Assembly (NCBI RefSeq): GCF_000745485.1
Contig: NZ_KN050693.1
Span: forward strand, 112,570-176,569
Direction of reading: 5' to 3'
DNA: 64,000 bases
Source of the DNA: Methanobacterium veterum
Lineage (GTDB): Archaea > Methanobacteriota > Methanobacteria > Methanobacteriales > Methanobacteriaceae
Positions 50,105 through 57,835 of this stretch are shown here, one piece after another. How positions within the stretch are numbered: position 1 is the stretch's first letter; every line of letters begins with the position of its first letter. A program made the translations under genes and the position numbers. The notes under the pieces were generated by a model that ran no database searches, was not told the origin of the DNA, and saw nothing but the letters and a program-made list of their open reading frames with translations.

Positions 50105-50566
50105 ATGGACTTGAATATGTTATGGCTTGTACCTGTAGCTTATTTTATACATATTTTAGAGGAATCACCGCGTTTCGTGCCATGGGCAAAGAAATATCTT
50201 GGTGCACCTGAGACATTTGGCCAGTTCGTTCTTGGAAACGTTATTTTCATGGTTTATGTTCTTATATCAGTGTCTCTTGCAATCTTTTACACCAGCCAGT
50301 GGACGCTTGTTCTTGGATTGGCCGCTGCAGCATGGATATTTTCAAATTTTTTAATTCATGCAGGGTATACATTGTATACTGGCGAATATTCCCCTGGTGT
50401 TGTGACTGCAAGTGCTGTATATGCTCCTGTTTCAGTGTATATTTGCTATAGCTTTTGGGGATCTGGAATGCTGAATGCATTAGATTTTATATTGGCTATT
50501 GTAATTGGTTTTGCAGTGATGTATGTTCCAACATTTATACAGATGAAGAAAAATGGAAAATTATAG
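50105..50566 (+). CDS. HXXEE domain membrane protein
   Basis: A 153-residue membrane protein from ATG 50105, with five to six helices. It carries the defining motif HILEES near residue 16, then an N-containing helix and IHAGYTLYTGEYSPGVVTAS, the conserved H..YxPG segment. The His and Glu residues could bind metal inside the membrane; the family has no proven function. It is the intact counterpart of the pseudogene at 35.6-36.1 kb. Confidence 0.85.
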   Translation: MDLNMLWLVPVAYFIHILEESPRFVPWAKKYLGAPETFGQFVLGNVIFMVYVLISVSLAIFYTSQWTLVLGLAAAAWIFSNFLIHAGYTLYTGEYSPGVVTASAVYAPVSVYICYSFWGSGMLNALDFILAIVIGFAVMYVPTFIQMKKNGKL

Positions 50567-50665
50567 GAGAATAAACCCTACTAATTTATGCGAGGGTAAT
50601 ATTTTCCTTCTTTGAACATTATAACGAATTATATTTAAAAATAAAAGGGATTGCAAACTCCTTAA

Positions 50666-51352
50666 TTAGTTTGCTAATTTTGTGCCGAAATATTTATCAT
50701 AATCATTATTTGTTGCATTTGTTTCATTGATAACCTGTTCAACACTCAGTATATTTGGAAATCCGCTGTTATATCCGTTTCTCCACCCATAGTATTTGAT
50801 TTTATATGTTCCCCCAACTTTTAACTGGTTAAAAATATCCCTTGTATTGAATTTCTGGAACAGGAAGTTTTCATTATTAAAGAATCCCTCACTTTCATTT
50901 GTAACAAGCATTAATTTATTTGCATTGTCTATAACTATTCTACCATAGTCATTGGCAACTATTCCGGGCTTAGGTTCCCATCCTTGAACTTTAATTATTT
51001 TTTCCTGTACAGATGGCACTTCATAAGCATTCCACCAGTATACACAACCAATTGGATAGACTACTATGACTGCTACAATAAAAGCTAAAATAAACGTTAT
51101 AAATATTGATCCCTTATGATTTGGTCCCCTGTGATGTGATTCATCGTGATATGGTTCTTTGTGATGTGACTCTTTAGGATGAGGTTCTTTGTGATGTGGT
51201 TTCTTAGGGGATGATTCTTTATGACGTGGTTCCCTATCCTTCAATTTTTTCCATCTTACTACTGCTACAACTGTAGCGATAATTAACGGGATTACTATGT
51301 ATATGCCGGCCTGTATCAACAGTCCTTCTAACCAACTTGGTGCTGCAAACAT
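50666..51352 (-). CDS. Membrane protein with His-rich repeats, paralog 1
   Basis: A 228-residue protein with a membrane helix at about 10-32 (IQAGIYIVIPLIIATVVAVV), a cytoplasmic stretch at 42-80 made of degenerate five-residue repeats (HHKEP, HPKES, HHKEP, YHDES, HHRGP, NHKGS), a second helix at about 82-105, and an outer domain of about 120 residues ending in KVGGTYKIKYYGWRNGYNSG and PNILSVEQVINET. The repeats could chelate metal ions. The paralog at 53.5 kb is nearly identical outside the repeat. GGAAGGAG precedes the ATG. Confidence 0.65.
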   Translation of the reverse strand: MFAAPSWLEGLLIQAGIYIVIPLIIATVVAVVRWKKLKDREPRHKESSPKKPHHKEPHPKESHHKEPYHDESHHRGPNHKGSIFITFILAFIVAVIVVYPIGCVYWWNAYEVPSVQEKIIKVQGWEPKPGIVANDYGRIVIDNANKLMLVTNESEGFFNNENFLFQKFNTRDIFNQLKVGGTYKIKYYGWRNGYNSGFPNILSVEQVINETNATNNDYDKYFGTKLAN

Positions 51353-51595
51353 TTTTATTCTCCTTCCTATTTCTTATGATTAAATGAGTTATATCGTTGA
51401 ATATCGGGCGCAATTGGCCTATTTTACTCAAAAATTTAATAAATTTAATTTTTGTTTATAAAATTCCTTTTGACCATCAGTTACCTATTTTTATTCAATT
51501 TCCATCTGTGTTATACTTATCTTGGTGAGCTCCTTGTGTAAACATTACTTCATTGTTTTATTATTTAATAAATATTATCATGTTCTTTAAATATA

Positions 51596-52105
51596 TTAAA
51601 CAAGCCCATTAAACACCTTTTTACTTCTTTTCCTACGAATTAACAGACTTATAATTATTAAAATTAACATAAAAGCGCTCAAAAATAAGACTATTTCAAA
51701 ATTATTATAGATAATACCTGCTAAACTAAAAAGACTTATTGCATACAGGGCTACCCCAATTTTTCCCCTGACTTTTTCTTTTTTAGTCAGGCTATCTTCT
51801 GGAATTATAAATGAACGAGCGTTAATACACATGCTTACGGTTATTACTGCAATTAATACGTAGAATAATGTTATATTTTGCACAGGAGCTAAGAAATATT
51901 CTCCAACCAGCATCAATACTAAAACAAGTGCTAAAAAAATATAAAACGCCTTATGATTACTTTTAAAATAGTTTGCAGTAGCTAATATTACGCCTAAGGC
52001 AATAAATATCGGACTTATAGGTGCATTACTACTATGGAATAGCCACAATAACCCTAATAATATAAATATAATACCTTGAAATCGTGAACTCTGCCGTTTT
52101 GTCAT
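51596..52105 (-). CDS. Hypothetical membrane protein
   Basis: A 169-residue protein with about six hydrophobic helices (for example FQGIIFILLGLLWLFHSS, AFYIFLALVLVLMLVGEYF, ITLFYVLIAVITVSMCI, IVLFLSAFMLILIIISLLI) and a basic C terminus (RRKRSKKVFNGLV). No family recognised. It follows the lipoprotein gene by 51 bp on the same strand. Confidence 0.55.
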   Translation of the reverse strand: MTKRQSSRFQGIIFILLGLLWLFHSSNAPISPIFIALGVILATANYFKSNHKAFYIFLALVLVLMLVGEYFLAPVQNITLFYVLIAVITVSMCINARSFIIPEDSLTKKEKVRGKIGVALYAISLFSLAGIIYNNFEIVLFLSAFMLILIIISLLIRRKRSKKVFNGLV

Positions 52106-52156
52106 ATTTAAAATCCCTTTAATATTTCATTTAGAAATTAAAAAGTTATTTTAATC

Positions 52157-52738
52157 TTATTGAACCTTCAAACTATTGAGAATAATGCCAAATTTGGCTT
52201 TTTCTTTATCAAATCCTTTATCTGAAGCTTGGAGTGTAATTAGATATGATTTACCGTCTTTTACAAAGTAAATCAGTGTAAATCTCATTAACTTACTGAA
52301 ATTAGGGTTATTTACAACATACACATCTTCATAAGCTGTTTGGTTATCTATTATAATTGTATAGCTTGCAGTTTTATTTCCTCCAGGAATTATGCTTTTT
52401 TGCATTCCCTCGATTACCGTTTGCTCTGATATATCTGTATCGTTCATTATCTGGATATTAAACGCTGTAGCTTTAAATGCAACCTCTTCATAGGCAGAAA
52501 TCATATCGCTTCCATCGGGGTTCTTACCAGTATCTACCCTCCAGTTGTAGGGATACTTAAAACTAACACCATGAGCAGAAAATGTCTTTGTGGATACGTT
52601 AGCAACTGTATTATAGCTTGTATCATTAACACCATAATTTTTATTTGGGGCTGTAAAACTGTCAAGGTATATGCATCCTGAAGTTAAAATAACAAAAGCT
52701 AGAAGCCCTGATACTATTCCGATATATTTTTTTTGCAT
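52157..52738 (-). CDS. PsbP-like lipoprotein
   Basis: A 193-residue exported protein: signal segment with lipobox LTSGC at residues 18-22, linker, then a PsbP/MOG1-like domain with TFSAHGVSFKYPYNWRVDTG and TIIIDNQTAYEDVYVVNN and a closing GFDKEKAKFGIILNSLKVQ. PsbP-type lipoproteins are frequent in Methanobacterium and of unknown function. GGCGGTTTAA precedes the ATG. Confidence 0.75.
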   Translation of the reverse strand: MQKKYIGIVSGLLAFVILTSGCIYLDSFTAPNKNYGVNDTSYNTVANVSTKTFSAHGVSFKYPYNWRVDTGKNPDGSDMISAYEEVAFKATAFNIQIMNDTDISEQTVIEGMQKSIIPGGNKTASYTIIIDNQTAYEDVYVVNNPNFSKLMRFTLIYFVKDGKSYLITLQASDKGFDKEKAKFGIILNSLKVQ

Positions 52739-53507
52739 TTAAACCGCCTGCTTGTATACGAGTTATTTTTTTACTTGAAGTTGTTACTAAATCTGCATAT
52801 GCACTTTCAATTTAAAATAAGGGCAGATTTTTAAAATCCAATTTCACACTAAATATTTTAAGCTGTCCATAATATCTAAGAAACAATTAGCATTCAATAA
52901 GCTTTAAAAGCACTTAATTGTTTCTGATATTTATTTTTCTTATTTTAAAGATTGATTTTACTTTTTTGACAGTTTAGCGCAAGTACATAAAAAGATTATG
53001 GAAACAGAACAAAAAGTTATTAATACTTAATAAAAAACAGTTGAAAAATAAGATAGAATAGCATATGCTATCTTATTAACGCAATTTAATGTAAAGGTGT
53101 TAACATTTTAATTTTTAGCTGGCTCTTGGGGCGATATTTGGCTTGTTTTAACCATGCAGTTGTTATATAATGAAGTTTTTTTAATTGGTAATACATAAAT
53201 TTGCAATATAATCTATAAAAAAGTTCAACATAAGTTACACTTGTTCAGAATTAGTTAAAGGTATAAAAAAACACCTAAACTTGTAAAATAGTATTGAAAA
53301 GAAATAGCTTATCATAATGGACTTCTAAAATCATTACAAACAATTCCATCTAATTTTAAATCATTAAACGAAAATAATAATTTTAAATTCTCTAAAAAGC
53401 AATATTTTTTAATATTTTCTCTAATTACATCTTTATTTAATGTTTTAAAATCCCATTAGAACACTACATCGGACTAATTTAAAAAGAAAAAGGATTGCAA
53501 ACTCCTT
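52739..53507. repeat. Long gene-free region with repeats and a palindrome
   Basis: About 770 bp without a credible gene. It holds the palindrome ATAGCATATGCTAT at 53058-53071 inside AAGATAG...CTATCTT (53050-53074), then a 58-bp repeat at 53078-53135 matching 46707-46764, then GTTTTAACCATGCAGTTG at 53145-53184 matching 44209-44257. The remainder is AT-rich. Confidence 0.45.
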
Positions 53508-54140
53508 TTAGTATGCAAATTTTGTACCGAAATATTTATTATAATCATTGTTCGTTGCATTTGTTTCGTTTATAACCTGTTCAACACTTAATATATTTGG
53601 AAAGCCGCTGTTGTACCCATTTCTCCATCCATAATATTTGATTTTATAGGTTCCCCCAACTTTTAACTGGTTGAAGATATCCCGTGTATTGAATTTTTGG
53701 AACAGGAAGTTTTCATTATTAAAGAACCCTTCACCGTCCTTTGCAACAAGCATTAATTGGTCTGCATTGCTTATAACCATCCCACCATAGTTACCGGAGA
53801 CCATTCCGGCCTTAGGTTCCCATCCCTGAACTGTAATTATTTTTTCCTGTACAGATGGTACTTCATATGCACTCCACCAGTATACGCAGCCGAGTGGATA
53901 AATTACTACGGCTGATACCATAAAAGCTAAAACAAACGTTATAGCTATTGATAACTTCTTTGATTCATTGTAATAGGGTTCTTCGTAATATGGTTCATCA
54001 GGATATGCCTTGTGATGTGGTTTATCCTTCAATTTTTTCCATTTTACCAGCCCTAAAATTACAGCGATAAGTAAAGGGATTCCTATGTATATACCTGCCT
54101 GTATTAATAGTCCTTCTAACCAATTTGGTGCTATAAACAT
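53508..54140 (-). CDS. Membrane protein, paralog 2 of the His-rich pair
   Basis: A 210-residue paralog of the protein at 50.7 kb: same N-terminal helix (LEGLLIQAGIYIGIPLLIAV), second helix, and an outer domain whose last 85 residues are almost identical (FNTRDIFNQLKVGGTYKIKY, SVEQVINETNATNNDYNKYF). The linker repeat is shorter and mostly Tyr/Glu (HHKAYPDEPYYEEPYYNES), having lost most His. CAAGGAG precedes the ATG. Gene duplication with rapid change of the repeat is the simplest explanation. Confidence 0.65.
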   Translation of the reverse strand: MFIAPNWLEGLLIQAGIYIGIPLLIAVILGLVKWKKLKDKPHHKAYPDEPYYEEPYYNESKKLSIAITFVLAFMVSAVVIYPLGCVYWWSAYEVPSVQEKIITVQGWEPKAGMVSGNYGGMVISNADQLMLVAKDGEGFFNNENFLFQKFNTRDIFNQLKVGGTYKIKYYGWRNGYNSGFPNILSVEQVINETNATNNDYNKYFGTKFAY

Positions 54141-54492
54141 TTTTATTCTCCTTGTTTTTTCTGATTTAATGATTCGCGTTAAACGTCGACAATTAAATTA
54201 GTCTTTGTCGAATAAGAATAAAAACATTACCTTTTATATTAAAATATGAAGAACTTAAGCTTAATTTCGTTAAACCTAACTTGTTTCTAGTCGTATGGCC
54301 CTTATATTTAAGTGATAATAAGGTTCTCATTTTTGCATTGGATTATCCATTTGGGACCTAAACTATTTTTTATGGTAATTTTTAAAAAATGGTAAAAATT
54401 TTGTATTAGGTAACTAATTTTATATTCCTTAATTAATATAATAACCATTAGAATTAATTTCTGGTTGTCAGAGTTGATCTGGTGGTAATATA
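54141..54492. other. Divergent intergenic region with dispersed repeat
   Basis: A 352-bp AT-rich gap. At 54255-54320 lies the segment resembling 48965-49030, including CTAGTCGTATGGCCCTTATA. GGTGGTAAT before ATG 54493 is the ribosome site of the antitoxin gene. Confidence 0.35.
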
Positions 54493-54756
54493 ATGGAGCA
54501 AATAGAAATGTTGAAACATGTGGACGCGCAGGGGAGGGTAGTACTCCCTAAAAAATGGAGAGATAAACATTTGAAAGATCCTCATTCTGTAGTAATGATG
54601 GTAAAAGACGGTGAAATAGTTGTAAAAGCCAATGAACCTGAAGATATAAGCGATCTCATAGATTCAGTTGAACTGAATATAAAGTCTGATTTAGGAGATT
54701 GGGACGAGGTCAGAAAAGAGCTGTATGATATAGGTCAAAAGAAGAGAAGGATGTGA
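54493..54756 (+). CDS. AbrB-family antitoxin (VapB-like)
   Basis: An 87-residue protein with an N-terminal AbrB/SpoVT swapped-hairpin DNA-binding domain (KHVDAQGRVVLPKKWRDKHL, then EIVVKANEPEDISDLID) and a charged helical tail that would wrap the toxin. The PIN-domain gene follows after 4 bp. It should neutralise the toxin and repress the operon. Confidence 0.88.
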   Translation: MEQIEMLKHVDAQGRVVLPKKWRDKHLKDPHSVVMMVKDGEIVVKANEPEDISDLIDSVELNIKSDLGDWDEVRKELYDIGQKKRRM

Positions 54757-54760
54757 AAAC

Positions 54761-55189
54761 TTGAAAATGGTGGACGCCAATGTTTTCATCCACGGCATAC
54801 TAAAGCCGCGCAAAAACATCTCAAAAAACAATAAAGAGCTGAAAAAAAGGGCAAATGATCTAGTTTTAAGGATAAATAATGGAGAGCCTGTTGGAATTTG
54901 TGTAATTCAGTTATCGGAAGTTATACGCGTCTTCGAAAACCTTAAAGAACATGAAATTGCTTTTAGGCTTCAAAAATTCTTTTTAAAAAGTCCCACAATC
55001 AAGAAATTTCCTGTTTACGGGGAAGACCTCCTGCACGCGCATAGCATCGTTGATAGATATATGGACAATAAAATTAGCTTTAACGATGCAGTAGCTTACA
55101 GCGTGATGAAAAGGGAAGATATTGGGGAGATTTATTCTTTTGATAAACATTTTGATATTTTTGATGATATTAAAAGGCTTGAAGAATAA
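54761..55189 (+). CDS. PIN-domain toxin (VapC-like ribonuclease)
   Basis: A 142-residue PIN domain with the acidic residues of the active site: MVDANVFIHGIL (Asp5 region), LSEVIRVFENL (Glu), and NDAVAYSVMKREDIGEIYSFDKHFD (Asp residues). Such proteins cut tRNA, rRNA or mRNA. Start at TTG 54761 or ATG 54767; GGATGTGA inside the end of the antitoxin gene is the ribosome site, so translation is coupled. Together they form a type II toxin-antitoxin pair. Confidence 0.87.
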   Translation: MKMVDANVFIHGILKPRKNISKNNKELKKRANDLVLRINNGEPVGICVIQLSEVIRVFENLKEHEIAFRLQKFFLKSPTIKKFPVYGEDLLHAHSIVDRYMDNKISFNDAVAYSVMKREDIGEIYSFDKHFDIFDDIKRLEE

Positions 55190-55297
55190 ATTCTGGTGTT
55201 TTTTTAGTAACATTGTTTTATTCGTTAAATTTGAATAATTCGCCGCATGTTCGCTGAATTTTAGCAGCAGAAAAATGTGCAGGTTTTTTAGTGTATT

Positions 55298-55448
55298 TAA
55301 ATTCATTAGTGTAATTAAGTAAACTAAAAATTCAGGTGAAATGAAATACACTTGTGTAATCAGGTAAATTTTAAATGGTAGTATACGTAAATTCATTAGT
55401 GTAATTAAGTAAACTAAAAATTCAGGTGAAATACACTGATGTAACTAA
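55298..55448 (+). repeat. Four 45-bp direct repeats upstream of the AAA ATPase gene
   Basis: Two identical 45-bp copies lie at 55298-55342 and 55388-55432. Each begins TAAATTCATTAGTGTAATTA and includes TTCAGGTGAAAT. Between and after them are diverged units (TTGTGTAATCAGGTAAAT at 55352 and ATGTAACTAAAT at 55439), so the core GTGTAAT recurs at 55309, 55354, 55399 and 55439. The last unit ends within 15 bp of the ATPase start, so the array overlaps its promoter. Confidence 0.7.
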
Positions 55449-55460
55449 ATGGGGGATTAT

Positions 55461-56648
55461 ATGCCAATTTTACCATTAGGAATTCCGACAGATTTGGATA
55501 AATATTTTTACAACCGTGAAAAAGACTTAATAACACTCAAATCCTTTTTAAATACACTTACTCAGGATGTAGCTAATCAAGTGTTAGTTACAGGATATAG
55601 GGGCGTTGGTAAATCATTTTTATTGAAGAAACTGCTAACAGAATCACCGGATAATATTCTCACGGCATATATAGACATATCTAAAATATTCGGTATTCAA
55701 AAAGGCAAGATAACAGAAGAATTAATAATGAACAGCCTTTTAGAAGCAATGAATGAGTCACTGCGAGAAGATATGGATGATTTGACAAAATCATATGATA
55801 TAGTTAAGGATCTTATAAGAAAGATCTGGCAAAAGAAATTTGATTTTAAAGAAGCAGGGACAGCTATGGGAATAGCAATTCCTGATATTAAGGATAACTA
55901 TGAAAAACTCAGTAAATTTGTAATGGAATTCCCTCAAAGAGTGGTTGAGCTTTCAAATGGAAAAATAAATGGTTTTGTAATAGTAATCGATGAATTTCAA
56001 TTTATCGGTGAATTAGAGTCTCCAGAAGCATTTTTCTGGTTGTTCAGGAGTTATACTCAGGAACAGGATAACGTGAGCTATATTTTTACAGGGTCAACAT
56101 CTGCCTCCAGTGATATTGTAGCTAAAATAAATGGTATAAAAGGGGCTTTTGGGGGTAGAATGACCCAGTATACTGTTGACCCATTCACAAGGGAAGAATC
56201 TGAAGGTTATTTAAAAGAGAAAGTATCAGAGTTAAAATTTACTGAAAGTGGTTTAGAACGATTTTATAAATGCACAAGGGGATACCCTGCGTATATAAAC
56301 AGCTTCTGCAATACAATGTCTGGAGATGTAGAATATGATGAGGAACTGGTTATCCAGACATTCTATGAAAAGATTGAACAGATTGCTGTTATGTGGACCG
56401 CAGTATGGGCCACACTTTCAGATAAAGAAAAAGACATCATTACAACCCTTATTGAAAACGGGCCATTAAGCTGGAGTGATTTACTGGCCGGAGTAGATTT
56501 TTCCAATAAAACGCTTGCAAAATATGTGAATATAATAAAAAATAAGGGCATACTGTCTCACGCAGATAAAAAATACATGATTGAGGACCATATGTTATCT
56601 GCATGGTTGGGGTATAAGAAAGAACGGGATGGGTTTTATCCGCCTTAA
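55461..56648 (+). CDS. Archaeal AAA/STAND-like ATPase
   Basis: About 395 residues from ATG 55461, which follows GGGGGAT (ATG 55449 is in frame but precedes that site). Walker A is GYRGVGKSFLLKKL near residue 45, Walker B VIVIDEFQF near 172, sensor FTGSTSAS near 212. The C-terminal third is a winged helix (DIITTLIENGPLSWSDLLAG, TLAKYVNIIKNKGIL). This is the archaeal ATPase (MNS-like) group, common and mobile in archaea, with no proven function. It lies between a VapBC-like pair and the Hachiman genes. Confidence 0.85.
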   Translation: MPILPLGIPTDLDKYFYNREKDLITLKSFLNTLTQDVANQVLVTGYRGVGKSFLLKKLLTESPDNILTAYIDISKIFGIQKGKITEELIMNSLLEAMNESLREDMDDLTKSYDIVKDLIRKIWQKKFDFKEAGTAMGIAIPDIKDNYEKLSKFVMEFPQRVVELSNGKINGFVIVIDEFQFIGELESPEAFFWLFRSYTQEQDNVSYIFTGSTSASSDIVAKINGIKGAFGGRMTQYTVDPFTREESEGYLKEKVSELKFTESGLERFYKCTRGYPAYINSFCNTMSGDVEYDEELVIQTFYEKIEQIAVMWTAVWATLSDKEKDIITTLIENGPLSWSDLLAGVDFSNKTLAKYVNIIKNKGILSHADKKYMIEDHMLSAWLGYKKERDGFYPP

Positions 56649-56974
56649 TTTTAGTGCGTTAAACTCGACTATAACGAAGTTTAAAATTTAATCTACAATT
56701 AATTTTTTCTCTAATTTCCTCATATATTTTTTTCATGCCTAGATGATTTATATCATAAATATCCGAATAATATATATTTTAACCTTATTTTTTTTTAATG
56801 ATATGATAAACTAGGCTATAATTCATTTATTATACTATTTTAAACCTATAAATATAACTAGTGGTAAATTAGGATATAATATTGAAATAAAATCAAAATA
56901 AGTATTTTATACTCATAAAAATTTAAATAAATTCACTTAAAGTTAAATTACAATGATTAATCAATGAACAAATA
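56649..56974. other. Gene-free region upstream of hamA
   Basis: About 325 bp of very AT-rich DNA. No gene, repeat or hairpin recognised apart from the promoter at its right end. Confidence 0.35.
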
Positions 56975-57008
56975 TTTATATAACTTATTTTGTTAATATT
57001 TTTAATAA
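56975..57008 (+). promoter_or_regulatory. Promoter of hamA, probably leaderless
   Basis: TTTATATAA at 56975-56983 is centred about 29 bp before ATG 57008, and no AGGAGG-like site lies between. In archaea transcription starts about 25 bp after the TATA centre, which would put the 5' end at or next to the ATG. Confidence 0.5.
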
Positions 57009-57835
57009 TGATAAATAACTGGCTTAAAAAAGATGAACGGTATACAGATAATCCTAAACTTTTCATTTTTGACTTAACTGAAGATAATTCTGTTGATATA
57101 AATGATTTAAAGGAATTTTTAGCTAATCAGGTTTTAATACACTTAACAAATCCAAGTAAATTAATTAGAGTATTTAATGACAAGCCAACTGTGGACTTGA
57201 AAAATCATATATTAAACTTGAAATTGCCTCCTGAGAATGCAAATTATAGTCCGAGACAGTCTATCTGGGCAGAAATTGTATCTGCTGAAATTTTAGAGAA
57301 AATGAATGACTGTTTTCTTCCAGTTTATAAATTACGATTTAAGGAAAGTCCAGATAAATCTATGCGGGGAAAAGCAGATGTAGTCGCTTGCAAGATTTTA
57401 GATGATATGCCAACAATTGTTTTTTCAGAGGTTAAATCAAAAACGGTGTATGTATCTCCCAAAAAATCTAAAGAATTAGCTATAGAAGCTTTTACAGGTC
57501 TATCTTCAAATAATGTTGATTTTCCAGAAATGATAGAATATATGTCTGAAAGAATAGAAGAGTTACCTAATGATGCCCCAAATAAATATGAAATGAGGGA
57601 TATTTTTGATAATGCTATAGTAAATCCTAATTCTTATTCTAGAGATTTTCATATATTTTTTGTTTTTGAAAAAGAAAGATGGAAAGAAGAATGTTTAGAA
57701 GTATTTGATAATGAGAAAATAAATGAACTTCCTAATTTGACAATTAATATTGTTTTAATTGATTCTATGAAAAATTTAATTGATAGTACTTATTTATTAG
57801 TCCCAAAAGCCGCTGAGGAAATAGTTTATGGATAA
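57008..57835 (+). CDS. hamA: Hachiman defence protein HamA (DUF1837-type nuclease)
   Basis: About 275 residues from ATG 57008 (TTG 56990 rejected because it precedes the likely transcription start). The C-terminal two thirds shows a PD-(D/E)xK-like core: Glu in SIWAEIVSAEILEKM near residue 88, Asp in RGKADVVACKIL near 121, and EVKSK near 141. This matches HamA, whose nuclease destroys DNA when the helicase partner senses damage or phage replication. The helicase gene overlaps its end by 8 bp. The AT-rich base use resembles the helicase gene and not the neighbours further left. Confidence 0.78.
   Translation: MINNWLKKDERYTDNPKLFIFDLTEDNSVDINDLKEFLANQVLIHLTNPSKLIRVFNDKPTVDLKNHILNLKLPPENANYSPRQSIWAEIVSAEILEKMNDCFLPVYKLRFKESPDKSMRGKADVVACKILDDMPTIVFSEVKSKTVYVSPKKSKELAIEAFTGLSSNNVDFPEMIEYMSERIEELPNDAPNKYEMRDIFDNAIVNPNSYSRDFHIFFVFEKERWKEECLEVFDNEKINELPNLTINIVLIDSMKNLIDSTYLLVPKAAEEIVYG

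Noticed and set aside
55298..55448. CRISPR array
   Set aside because: The 45-bp repeats are contiguous or separated by a diverged repeat copy, not by unique spacers, and no cas gene is near.
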